Source: Tetrapyrgos nigripes (taxonomy: Eukaryota; Basidiomycota; Agaricomycetes; Agaricales; Campanellaceae). Taken from it: a DNA stretch of 64,000 bases. A program made the translations under genes and the position numbers. The notes beneath the pieces are model-generated. The model did no database searches. It worked only from the letters and a program-made list of their open reading frames with translations, and was not told the origin of the DNA. The stretch lies in assembly GCA_013368315.1 (NCBI GenBank), contig JAACJM010000111.1, positions 186,001-250,000 of the forward strand, read 5' to 3'. This document shows positions 1-13,278 of the stretch, piece after piece; position 1 is the first letter of the stretch; each line of letters begins with the position of its first letter.

Positions 1-745
1 CAACCGCACCACCTATAGCCCGACCAATAAGGTGATGTCACGACAAGAAACAAATAGAAGACTCACAATAGATCCGTTGGCAAAGTTTGATAATTTCACC
101 CAACTTCATCGTTTTGCTGTCCTCAGTCGCGAAATGAGGAAGGATACCCGGACCTAGGGAGATTTCCTTGTCCATGTCACGGTCTGTGAACCCATACCGG
201 CTCAACTCCAGCTCAGGAGGATGGACGTCAGCAAGGTCAGCGTCGAGAATTCCAAGAGGGTCAAGTTTGGCTAAATGGTGACCCCGGACTTGGTAAGCGC
301 GTATAAGCAGTTGGACCTGGCGAACAGCAGTTGGGTTAAAAACACGTCATAACATGCGATTTGAAGTTTTGCTCACCTTCAAATGATCATCCAACTCTGC
401 ACCAGCACCTGAATGCAAGGCGGGTGCACCATCCGCGGGAGCAGCAACGAGTCTCGGCGGAGGCTGGAAAGCCTGAGGGCTGGAGAGACCCTTGTCAAGA
501 CCTGAGAAGTATACGTCCCAAGATACGTGAACGGATTTGGAGTCCTGCCTCCAATGCCTGTACATCTCCTCTACGTAATATGTATTTGTGCCATTTGCGA
601 AAATGTCATTGGGGGAAGGAGACTTTGCGGGCGTTGCGAGATCACGTTTGTGACCAACGGTGGACTGTTGAGGATGGAAAGCTCCGTAGACGACGCCAGC
701 CCGAGCCCTGAGGGGCAAGCGTCGCAGAGCCTGCCTGGACAACAT
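1..745 (-). CDS. kgd1: 2-oxoglutarate dehydrogenase E1 component, mitochondrial (5' part)
   Basis: E1 (thiamine-diphosphate decarboxylase) of the 2-oxoglutarate dehydrogenase complex, which converts 2-oxoglutarate to succinyl-CoA in the TCA cycle in the mitochondrial matrix. Only the N-terminus is in the window. Exons read on the minus strand are 377..745, 67..316 and 1..12 (continuing off the edge), joined by GT-AG introns in consistent phase. The start at 745 gives MLSRQALRRL, followed by an Arg-rich, acid-poor presequence typical of matrix import. Then come the family signatures NTYYVEEMYRHW, VQLLIRAYQVRGHHLAKLDPLG, and the segment running through LGPGILPHF to IYCGAVG. An upstream in-frame ATG is rejected because it would add a tail before the presequence. 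It is divergent from the CoA-transferase gene 294 bp away. Family assignment is very secure; everything downstream of residue ~210 is outside the window. Confidence 0.95.
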
Positions 746-1039
746 GGTGGAAACGTAGACTAAGCTACGGGAGGTGGTGGTAGTGGTGAAAGATGTGATT
801 TGTCCGATGCGCCGACATTTGCCGATGTTTTCCTCTATGTTCATGACTCTACCGTCGACTGCGTCATAGTGCGCTCTCTTGGACCATAGCCATGTTTATG
901 CAGTCCGACTAATCTTACAGTATTTGCATCTATCAATGTGTTCGGAACTCCTAGGTTCCAATTCCCGAAAATCCGAACAACCACTTAGTGACAGTCGGTT
1001 ATCCTCGTCATCTGACACCTTCTCTTCTGCGTTTCCATC
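746..1039. promoter_or_regulatory. Shared divergent promoter of kgd1 and the CoA-transferase gene
   Basis: This 294-bp interval separates the start codons of two genes read outward. I see no convincing TATA box. The side facing the CoA-transferase is rich in C/T just before its ATG. A bidirectional promoter is inferred only from the spacing. Confidence 0.5.
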
Positions 1040-2819
1040 ATGTTGAGCCTTGCTTTGCGGCCGTCTAGAGCCCTTGTCCCCACTTGTCGTCGTGCTAGAC
1101 AATGTGTTCGACACATACAGGTGTCCTCGTCAGAACCCGGCGCATCCGGTGCTGGCATGCCTCCTCCACTCAAAGGAATCAAAATCTTGGATCTCACGCG
1201 TATTCTGGCTGGCCCGACCTCTACGATGCTCCTGGCAGATCTCGGTGCAGATGTCATCAAGGTAGAACAGATTGGCAAAGGAGACGATACGCGTACGTCT
1301 GCATATTCCATTTTCTACACTTCTAACCCACGTGGAATAGGTACATGGAATCCGCCGTCTGCCCCGATGCTTCCTGGCCATCTCATGCCAGAGGAGACAA
1401 GAGACCTACCAGCGGAGTCTGCGTATTTCCTGGCTATCAATCGTAACAAGCGTTCTATGACCATTGACTTCAAGTCTCTGAATGGACAGGAGATTCTCCG
1501 TAAACTCGTTGCTCAGTCCGATATCCTCGTAGAGAACTTCATCTCTGGAAAACTTGCCGAAATCGGAATGGGTTGGGAGGATTGCCATAAGATCAATCCA
1601 CGCTTGATATACGCATCCATAACTGGTGATAACTTATATATGCACCTAGCCATGCAGCATTGACCCGTCTGAGATAGGTTATGGTCAGACTGGCCCATAC
1701 CGCAAGGCTGCTGGTTACGATGTCATTATCGAGGGTGAAGCCGGACTTATGCATATGTAAGGTCAATACCGTTTTGCATCGAAATAGTATCTGACAGTCT
1801 CTACAGTACCGGCGAACCTGACAGACCTCCGTCCAAAGTGGGAGTAGCTGCAACGGATGTAGCTACTGGCCTGTATGCTCATGGAGCTATTATGGCTGCT
1901 CTCATTTCTAGACAGCAGACCGGTAAAGGAGTGTGGATAGATTGCAACTTGTTCGAGTCACAGGTTTGGTCAACCCCTCTTCGTGATATTGCATGGATTA
2001 ACTTCTTAACAGCTAGCTGGTCTCGCAAACATCGGCTCCAACTATCTGATAGCTGGACTTGAGGCTAGTCGTTATGGCACTGCTCATACTTCTGTTGTAC
2101 CCTATCAAGCCTTTCCCTGTAAAGATGGTTTTATTATCATTGGTGCAGGCAGCGATAAGCAGGTGCGAAAATGTGTCCACGTACCAATCTTTGCAATGAC
2201 TGACCCGAGGGGCAGTTTGTAACACTATGTAGGATTCTCAATCTTCCTGACCTGTCGACAGACCCGCGATTCCTTTCCAACGCTCTACGCGTGACAAATC
2301 GAGACACGCTCATCAATATACTGTCAAATAAACTAATGGAAGAGAATAGAGAAGTGTGGTTAGAGAAATTCGTAGGAGCCGGTGTTCCCTATGGCCCAAT
2401 CAACAACATCAAGCAAACATTTGAACATCCTCAGGTAGTCTCCTTTTATTTTTGACACCTAGGGCATTTGCTTCACATGCGCATTTTCTAGGCCGTTGCT
2501 CGGAATGTCACTGTCGAAGTTCATGTAAGTACAGAACCATTCAAGTCGAGTTTCCCTCTGGTCAACTGACACCATGTATGTAGCACCCCCGAGCTGGCAA
2601 GATCAAGCTTGTAGGGCCCGCAGTCACTTACAACGGCCAAAAGATGCCAGTAACTAGGCCTCCTCCTTGGTTGTCGCAGCACACAGAAGAGGTAGGTAGC
2701 CACTGCTTTCTGGCGTCTGGCTACTCATGACGCTGAAAACTTTTTCTGCACAGATTCTGACCGAACTGGGATACACCGCTGAAAGTATCAGAGAGCTGAG
2801 GAAGGCAAAGGTCGTCTAG
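1040..2819 (+). CDS. Class III CoA-transferase (CaiB/BaiF family, SUGCT-like), mitochondrial
   Basis: Transfers CoA between carboxylic acids through an aspartyl-CoA anhydride intermediate. The closest general type is succinyl-CoA:glutarate (hydroxymethylglutarate) CoA-transferase. Nine exons fit: 1040..1292, 1341..1625, 1678..1756, 1807..1963, 2013..2162, 2216..2434, 2492..2524 (a 33-nt micro-exon), 2584..2691 and 2754..2819. They total 1350 nt (449 aa) with all phases consistent. The first ~35 residues are Arg-rich (CRRARQCVRH), suggesting matrix import. Family motifs follow: LDLTRILAGPTSTMLLADLGADVIKVEQ, NRNKRSMTIDFK, LVENFISGKL, then ITGYGQTGPY, AATDVATGLYAHGAIMAAL, the GAGVPYGPINN region and a PRAGKI segment near the C-terminus. 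The exact acyl substrate cannot be read from sequence. Confidence 0.9.
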
Positions 2820-3024
2820 TATACGTAGTTCAAATAGATAGTAGTTTAGATCTCGACCCCTGGAATAAGGGGGTGGAGTCGGGGCGGATGAATGGATATG
2901 AATGGTGCCTCATGACATCATGAATACTATCTCGGGCCCTGCCGCCAGACTTGATTATCACTCAAGCTCACGAGCTTCATTACGCTCTTGCTCGTCGAAG
3001 TCGACAACCACGACGACCGCCACG

Positions 3025-3768
3025 ATGTCTACCACGACCGTGACGCCCACCTCGTCTATATCTGCTACCGCATCCCCCTCCTCGTCGAAGAGCGACAAAT
3101 CCGATTCGCATCAGTCAGACAAAGCCGCTCCCAAAGACAAGCATGTCAGTCCCTCATCAACGCCAACGCCAGCAAAGGACAAGAAAGGACCCCCTCCTGC
3201 AGATTCGTCCTCTTCTTCCAAAGATAAAGGAATAGCATCAGGCGAAACAGACGTATGCTCAGTCATCTCCGTCGATCTGTAATCTTGCTCATGTCTATTT
3301 TGCTCGGATCTATGTAGGAGGATATAATTGACATGGATACCTTCAAACAGATCCTGGAACTGGATGAAGATGACGAACACGAGTTCTCACTCGAAATGGT
3401 GGAGGCCTATTACTCTCAAGCAGGCACGACGTTTATCGATATGAATGCTGCACTGTGAGTTGTTGTTTCGTTCACTCCATATCGCTGTCTCAATCTATAC
3501 ATCTGCCTCCAGGGAGAGTAAAGACCTGGAAAAACTCTCAGATCTCGGTCATTTTCTCAAAGGATCGTCTGCTGCGTTAGGAGTGTCTAAAGTGAGGAAT
3601 TCCTGTGAAAAGATACAGAATTACGGGGCGCTTCGGGACGATGAAGCACTACCGTTGAAACCAGAAGTTGCTATAGAGAGGATCACCAACCTGCTCAGCC
3701 AAGTCAAAGAGGAATACGAGGTCGCAGAAGCGTGGCTTAAAAAGTATTATGGCAAGGAAGGTGATTAA
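3025..3768 (+). CDS. ypd1: Histidine-containing phosphotransfer protein (Ypd1-like)
   Basis: Relay protein of the fungal multistep phosphorelay, passing phosphate from hybrid histidine kinases to Ssk1/Skn7-type response regulators in osmotic and oxidative stress. Exons 3025..3252, 3318..3454 and 3513..3768 give 206 aa. The HPt four-helix domain is in the C-terminal ~130 residues. The phospho-accepting His lies in HFLKGSSAALG (exon 3), followed by the conserved CEKIQNYG helix; the domain ends with LSQVKEEYEVAEAWLKKYY. The first ~75 residues are Ser/Thr/Lys/Pro-rich and low in complexity, longer than the N-terminus of yeast Ypd1. The start at 3025 (MSTTTVT) is preferred; an in-frame ATG at 2902 would add 41 unremarkable residues. 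It is convergent with the Cep57-like gene. Confidence 0.9.
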
Positions 3769-4592
3769 CTCATACAGCCAGTGTATGCTCCGTACCATGC
3801 GTGGGCATGGAGAGGGAGAGATTTACGGATGGCCGCGAGTGATTGGGGAGAACGACCTTGTTTTACTTCTAGATCTCGGATTCAGGATTTTTCACTACCA
3901 TTCCGTTGTCGGGAGCAACCAAGCCTCCAGCTCCCTCCTATCATTATTCCCATCTGTACATTCCCGTGTGTTTGGCTTGCGGAAAGGAGTAGGAGACTTC
4001 TTTATGGAGGCACAGCAATGTAATCTGTACACTACCAACTTCGTCTACTTTGTTTGACGACTCGGACCTTCCTTTAAATTACGGTTTCGACACACAGACA
4101 GACACGCAAATTACTATTGCTTCTTCTTGACTTCGGTCATGCTCTCTCGTTCTACGCGTATTTTTGGATAAGTTTAGTCCTTTAGTTTAGTCGCTTTCAC
4201 GTAGCTTTACTTGTACCACCTTTTTCTCTTTGCATCGGTATAAATTTGCTGATGCGCTTTGCTATGTATTATTACCTCGAGAAGCGCTGGAGTGTATCTG
4301 CACCTTGCAAGAACCTGATTAGGGAATTATCTTACCGAAAAGGTATGCACGCGACTAGTGGCCACACATTATTACATACTAATTACATGGTCTTGAGAAG
4401 GCCCAACTCTAAAATTGCGTACTGAATAGATAACCATGCAGCAAAGTCTGTACTTCATGAAATGAGACGCCTAGATACAATGTGAGAAGATGAAAGGCGG
4501 GATAAAAAAAGATGCATAACGAAGCCCATAGAATCGTTCAGATGCTCGAAAAATATGCCCTTGCGAGAGGAATGATAAAGGGTGAAACAATC
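3769..4592. other. Convergent intergenic region
   Basis: These 824 bp lie between the ypd1 stop and the stop of the minus-strand Cep57-like gene. They should contain both 3' UTRs. The sequence is T-rich around 4060-4260, with no ORF showing protein-like composition, no repeat and no RNA gene that I can see. Confidence 0.5.
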
Positions 4593-7500
4593 TCATGCGT
4601 ATGTCGCATGTCTTTTCATAGCCGTCGCCGCTCTCAGAGCAGCTGCTGGATTGGCAAGTGCCGATCGTGTGCGTGGAGGGCCAACGACAGGCGCTTTACT
4701 ACTCGGTGCCGGTTTATCTTGGAAACTCAGCAGGTCGTACAAAGACGCAATTTGGTCGCCCTGTTCAGAAACGCATCAGATCCAACCAATGACAAAAAAA
4801 GTTAACAACCTACTTTCTGTTCAAGAATGTCGACAACCTCCCGAAGATGCCGAGCCAGGAAATTGCGCTTGGGGACATCGGACACAGGATCCATGTCCTT
4901 GTACTGATCAGCCAGCTCCACATAAACGCTGCCAGGTACAATGAGCAAAAAGACATCCAGAAGATGATGTTAAACGTACCTCTTGTAATGAGTGAAATCG
5001 TCCTCCAACTCTCTGATCACACGAGCAAGTACAGTCTGCTGCGGGAGGTTCTTCCTTTTCTCGTAACTGTCTTTGAAGGCTCCGTCGTCTCGCAGCTTGC
5101 CTCGTCGCTTCATTTCCTTGGCTACTCGTTCTCGCTCGGTCTCCACTTCAGCTTCATCAGATCCTTCTGCGAAGCCTTCATCTTCTTCCTCGTCATCATC
5201 ACCTTCGGCCTCCAGTCTGCCTTTTCCGAGACCAGAACGTTTACGACGATGGCAAGCCGTGCATGTCTCTGGCTTATGTTCAGGAGCACTGAAGAACAGT
5301 CTTTCCAGTCTCTCGCCACGAATTTCTGGGAAAGGTGTCTGGTCTTCGTCCGGCTGAGGGGCTTGATGGGCTCGTCTGCTGTGCTTGGTTGCATGGGCGG
5401 GAGTTGGAGCAGCGGGACGTGATGGCTGGGATGGAGGATCAGCATTTCTAGAAGACCGTGAGTGAGAGCTGAAGGCAGGTGAAGAAGAGCGGCGGTCATC
5501 CTCAACAGATGCATCTCTAGTAGACTCGTCAACGTCTGCAACGGTCGCTCGTTTAGATTGGACAAGTACGGGAGAAGAAGTACGTGACGGGGCCAAAAGC
5601 TGCGAATCGAACTGAGATTGTGTCATGGAATGAGACCTCTCGGATCGTCTCTCTTCGACTTCCGCTCGAATGCGCTCAAGCTCAGCTTCACCAATGAGCC
5701 TCGCGTTAGTTGGCGTAGGTCCAGTTGTGCCGATTGTGGCGCGATCAGTACGCATAGTACGATCAGGGAAGTCATCATGGTCCCTCGAGGATCCAGGTAT
5801 AGACACGGGATCAAAAGGTGTAGGCGTGTCTTCCTTTTCGTCCTCTTCCTCGTCTCTTCTACCCCTGCACCTTCCTCTTCATCATCGACCGTCAGTTGTC
5901 GAGAATCCTGAACACCGTCGTCCTCGCGAGTCTCCTCCAAATCCTCTTGTTCTCCAATGGACTCAGAAACACCTTCGGATTGGTTGAGCTGAGAGTGTTC
6001 CCGAGCCAGTTTTCTTTCTCTGAGACCGTCTTCCACAACGCCTCGAAGCACCTCGATTTCTCCAGCGAGACGCTCGACTTCATTCTTCAGCCTAGTTACT
6101 TCTGCACCCTTCTCCTTCATTGTTTGGACATCTGATTCTCGAAGAGAACGAAGCTCCTGAAGCAGTTGCTGATGAGAGGATAGATCTGCCGTGAGGCGCG
6201 TCAAATGGGACCGAAGACTGGCGATCAACGCTTCCAAAGCTTGATGATAAGGATGTTAATCTGGGTGTAGGGTCTGACGGAGAAATACACACCTTTCTTT
6301 TCTTTAACTACCTCCTGATATCTCATTGAAGCTTCGGGATCTAAATGTAGACTAGCATCCCTGGCTTTCCCTTTTCCCTTGGCATTCCGCCTAGCATCAG
6401 CGACCGCACGCTCAAGCTCACGCTGATCTTTCATGATCATCTCTTCCTTCTGCAAAACTCGCGTCCGTTCCATTGCCACTTCACGCTTGCATAGCTCAAG
6501 TTCATGCTCCAACTCGCGAACTCGTCGACGAGATATGCTGTTCTCTTCTTCCAGATTATCGAGTTTGGCTTGAATACTGCTCATGACAGACAGAAGGCGA
6601 ACTAGCAGGTAAACTCAGTAATCTGCTTTGGAAACAAAACCAAAAACTGGCTATTACCTTCTGCTTCCCTGGGCTCATCGCTCCCCTGTAGGGATAATGG
6701 TTAAGACCAACTTTAGCTGGGGATTCCACAGCATTGGTCAAACCAGTGACATCCGGCAAATGAATTCTACTTTTGGAAAGATGCTGGCTTTGCGAGTAAG
6801 CTGAGGTATCAAGTAGTCTTTGGTGAGGGTCTCGCTTTGTTGTGGGAATAGCAGCGCCGGTTGAAGGATCATCATCTGCATGATGAAAGTTCCGAGCAGG
6901 TGGACGAGCGGGGCTGTCAAGTTTGGTATTTGATCCTGAAGCCTTTTTAGAAACAGAAGGCGGCGTCGGTGGGTGAAGGCGCACTTCAGGCTGTGAAGTA
7001 GTATGGGTTGGGAATACGTTTGTGCGTTTAGCCTGAGAACGCGGTTTAGGTGTTGGGTGGTTTCGCTCGTCGTCTGATAGAGGTGTTTGACGCGCTAAAG
7101 GCGAGGAAATATGCTGGTTACTCAGAATAGACTGTGACTCTGGTAGACGGGTAGTTCTGTGGTGAGGGGAATGGAATGAACGGGGGCTACGCGGGCGTTT
7201 TGGGGAAAAGGAAACTCGACGAAGAGCGTCAGTGATTTTAGGTTTGGAAACGTCTTCTGCATCGGATAATGACGCTGAAGATGAGCGCGAGGAAAATTGC
7301 GATTGAGAGCGAAGGGAAGGCGGGATAGCGTGGCCAGACTGAAGGATTTTATCCAGTTCGGCTGTACTGTCGACGACCAAGGGGTCGAAGCTGATGCCGC
7401 CAGCACCCTGATAAAATGAGTATCAGTAAATTCAAAAGGTAAAGGAGGGTTTGTACACACCGAATATTTTGAACGTGACGGATCGACATCGAAAATGCTC

Positions 7501-7957
7501 AGCTTGCTGTCGACACCGTTAATGATGTTGTGTAACGGCCGGTCTGGATCATACTCTGCTCCACTCAGACTGACATCTCGCCGTGTTCCTCTTCCACCCA
7601 ATCCAAACCCGCACTGAAGGTGAGAGCGCTGGCGTGATGTGCTGCTGTCGACATCGTTTCTCCACCATAGGGATTGATGCCTTCGTCATCGTCTCCTGTG
7701 CGATAGGACCACCCGTGATGAGTGTCTCCATCAAACTCGCCAATGGAGCGGTGAATGAGAGACCCAAAATCTGAGAAAGGAGGACCAGAATTGTGCCTAG
7801 GAAATTCTATGCTGTCGTCGTCGTCGTCGACTGGAGAGAGATGTAGAGAGAGGTCGGTGTTGCGTAGATTGTGTTCGAGTTGTATGCGATGCTGCTCAAT
7901 GGCGTCGCCACGAATTGGAGGCTCGCGCAGTTCCGACGACTTTGACGACCTCTTCAT
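4593..7957 (-). CDS. Spindle-pole/centrosome protein with Cep57 microtubule-binding domain (Ppc89-like); apparent frameshifts
   Basis: Probable structural protein of the spindle pole body. Exons on the minus strand: 7461..7957, 6658..7407, 6293..6576, 4980..6239, 4814..4928 and 4593..4760. The N-terminal half is Ser/Pro-rich and disordered and carries YDPDRPL and IFDVDPSRSKYS. The middle is a long coiled coil (QAKLDNLEEENSISRRRVRELEHELE; the LRSHLTRL...EVERLAGEIEVL stretch). The C-terminus has the Cep57 microtubule-binding block: CTACHRRKRSG, then TVLARVIRELEDDFTHYKR, then VELADQYKDMDPVSDVPKRNFLARHLREVVDILEQK. Reading needs one extra base near 7605 (after SAG, in a TTT run) and one near 5850 (acidic stretch). 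With both, the exon lengths fit. The 6577..6657 intron still has mismatched phases. The start at 7957 gives MKRSSKSSEL. Confidence 0.8.
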
Positions 7958-10292
<2,335 letters not shown>

Positions 10293-10666
10293 ATGTCGTT
10301 GGAGCGGTGTAGGCTGTAAGGAGATAAATAGAAATGAAGCTAGAGCATGGAAGACCGGGAGCAAATGAAGACAAAAATAACAAGACGCAGGAATCTGGGG
10401 GCAATATGTATTTAGAACAGAATTATCCCTCAATGTAGCAATGTATCATTCTATGGAGCGGAATTGCACTCAGCTGGCCAATTCATCGCGCAGACTAACT
10501 TAAAGTCGACAAGAAAACCAGAATGGAATTGAGGCTATTTGTCTACACTACTACCAAGTACATGACGTTACAACGTAAAAGAACAGTATGATCGTAAAAC
10601 TATTTTGTATATCATTGAGAGATGATCGTTAAGAAAAACCTGCACCATACCACCGCCCCGCGTCAC
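10293..10666. other. Convergent intergenic region (3' UTRs)
   Basis: These 374 bp lie between the GPI stop and the stop of the minus-strand MFS gene. The sequence is A-rich around 10325-10440. I see no further gene or repeat. Confidence 0.45.
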
Positions 10667-12604
10667 TTACTGAACGATCTCCTTCCGTTCATCAGCCACT
10701 TTTTCATCGACGACAGATTCCACACTGCTGTCTGATTCTTTGGGCTTGTCACCGGTCGCGTCAACTCGCCTGACGTAGGAGGGAACGAAGTTTACAGCGA
10801 TAGCGTAGGTCAAGGCACTGACAAAGAACATGGTAGGCACAAGCATAGCAAAGGCTGTACTGTTGTGGTTGTCGGCAGCGCGAGCCAGAATGGGGGGAAC
10901 TAGGCTCAAACCATCAGAGAAGTCAAAACTCCAGACACTCAGAAGATCACTTACTGCAAGCCCCACCCACAACACCAGAGACAATCCAACCAGATGCTCG
11001 CTAATGATATAGTTTTCAGAGCTTGTCCAAGATGAAGGCAAAGAGAAAATACAACACACCTTCGTATGCCGTCCGACGCCTCTGATACCAAGGGCGACTA
11101 TTGTTGGGAAGCAAACGCTCTCGAAGAAGAGAGTCACCATCAGCATTGAGAGACCAGTGTTTCCTGTAGTTCTGATAGATGCAGCACAGAATGCAATCAC
11201 TGCTGTAAGATAAACCAGGAAAATGATACGTGGCTTAATGACTTTCATGAGGGCTGCAGGGCTTGAGCATCAGGATCATCTTATAGAAAGGATATGGCGT
11301 CTTGTGCGCACCTGTGCCACTAAACCTTCCAGCGGCAAAACAACCTTGAGCTCCTGCCAGGAATTTTGCACCCAACGCCGAGCTCGTGTTCGGGCGGACC
11401 TCTGTAACGTAGTTGATGAAGTATCCTGCAATGGCGACTAATAGAATTATCGATGAGTTCAGGGAGCTTTGGACGACCAAATGGAATCATACCTTGAGCA
11501 CCAGTGTAGCAGAATTGTGCCCATGCTGCATGAAATACACGATATTGCTGCCAAAAGGGCTTCTCGTTGTCACTGCTTTCCGTATGAGTGTTCTCCGCTT
11601 GCATTTCCATATCGGCGTCTGGAATGAAAGTGATCAGGTCAGAGTTTCAATGATAGGCCTGAGCGGACAAACCGGTAACTTCGGGAATCACAGAGAAATA
11701 GAAGACAATCGCAAGAAGGAATACAAAGCAACCGATGGCTGTAGAAATTGTAAGTTCTGCAATATTTTTCCACAGGATGTCACGTACCCAGGTAAACCCA
11801 TTGTACTCCCTTCAATGCGTCAACATTCTCTCCGGTGTCGTTGAAGAAGACATATGAACCGAGGACAGGCCCAACGACTGTCACAAACCGTATATGAGGC
11901 TGGGTTTCTGAAAAGTGAGCTGGCCATACTCACCGGTACCAATTGCCTGGATAGCCTGGGCAAGATTGATGCGCAACTCTGCGTATTTTGGCGGACCAGT
12001 GACTATATGCAAATGAAAAGCATGACATCACATGTGGAATTCTTCCGTGATCAGGGACTTACCAGCCATGTATGGATTTGCAGCCGTCTCCAAACATCCC
12101 AGACCACTCCCAATGATGAACGTCGCTCCACAGAAACCACCAAAGCTCTGTTTGAGAGCGGCAGGCCACATCATGAAGGCACCAATACCATAGAGTATCA
12201 AACCCATGATGAATGTTGCTCGGTATCCGTAATGACGAAGGACCCAGTTCGCGTATCCAAGCGCTGCCAGTGGATAAGCTCCAAAGTACGCAGCTTGAAG
12301 ACCAGATGAACGAGTTCTAGTGATGCCAAGGACGTTCTGGAAGTGCTTGTTGAGCGTGTCTAGAAGGCCATACGCAAAACCCTGGACCATATTTGAGTCT
12401 GTTATCCATGACCAGCGCGATGAAGAGACACGCACCCATAAGAAGTACAAAATCGTTACGAGGAACAATGGAAACAGAGTCTCCCTGTAAAAGAAAATGA
12501 AAAACGCGTGTTTAGTCGTTGGGAAGCAAATACCTGATAGTGAGATCCGCAGCCTTCGTGACTCTGTTCCCAACTTTGAGCGAATGTCTTTGGAAGCGAG
12601 CCAT
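10667..12604 (-). CDS. MFS permease of the FHS/FucP type (fucose/hexose:H+ symporter-like)
   Basis: A 12-TM major facilitator, probably a plasma-membrane sugar:proton symporter. The start is at 12604 (MARFQRHSLKVGNRVTKAADLTIR), followed by small exons 12534..12604, 12436..12484 and 12063..12381 and more short ones, all GT-AG. Family signatures: ETLFPLFLVTILYFLWGFAYGLLDTLN in TM1, then AAYFGAYPLAALGYANWVL, GFCGATFIIGSGLGCLETAANPYM (the FHS hallmark GLGCLETAANPY), PPKYAELRINLAQAIQAIGT, and a C-terminal half with PRIIFLVYLTAVIAFC and LMVTLFFESVCFPTIVALGIRGVG. The C-tail is charged and cytosolic (DEKVADERKEIVQ). FucP-family members carry fucose, glucose/galactose or amino sugars; the substrate here is not determinable. 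The first TM is split over two exons, so simple ORF calls miss it. Confidence 0.85.
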
Positions 12605-13278
12605 GGGTGAGACCAGGTAAAACCTTGATGGCGGGTCCCTTCAGTCAACTCAAGCATTTATATCAAGTTTTTGCCTAAGTGTACGGCCCGCAAAGAAAAG
12701 CGCCTGACATACAACAAGGTCAGCTGAGGTTTGAGTTGTCAATTGAAGGGCCACTTGCAAGAGGGTTAGCATCAGAAGTGGCAAAGATCAGCAAAGATAT
12801 CTCCTTCAAGTCACTAGCTGACCCTATGGATAATAATATCAGTACAGGAGGTGGGTGTTGACGTTGAATTACATACGACCGGTTCGGCCTTGAGGTACCT
12901 TGACCAGCCGATTTCAGTGATTTCCGCAAGGTTCTTGAGGTTACCAAAAACAGTAATACTCTGCGCTCAGCATCGTTAAATCAGTGTGAGCTTGATGGCA
13001 ATGGTCCGAGACTTTACATATAGTCCAATGCAACTATGGCCAACACTTCGTTAGGGAAAATTAAACCTGACGGTGGACACTCCATTATTACTCCAACCAT
13101 TGGTGAGATAAAATTCTAGTACCTGGAGGCTTGGAGAGGCTTGGTAGGCAGACCGTGTAAAGACCGTGCGGGGAGGGAATGAAAATAGGTTCAACCGGTC
13201 GTCGGCTTCCAAATTAGTGACCCTAGCTTGTGGTTGAGCCAAAAATTTTATCCCCGATTGTAAATTTCTTGTCACTCC
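12605..13278. promoter_or_regulatory. Divergent intergenic region between the MFS permease and BMS1
   Basis: These 674 bp separate two outward-read start codons and must hold both promoters. I see no protein-like ORF on either strand and no clear TATA box. The short open frames here lack homology-like motifs. Confidence 0.4.

Noticed and set aside
4847..5422. Plus-strand ORFs over the Cep57-like gene (also 13370-13840 minus, 14597-15094 minus, 16607-17086 minus)
   Set aside because: They are reverse-strand shadows of low-complexity or acidic coding sequence and have no protein-like motifs of their own.
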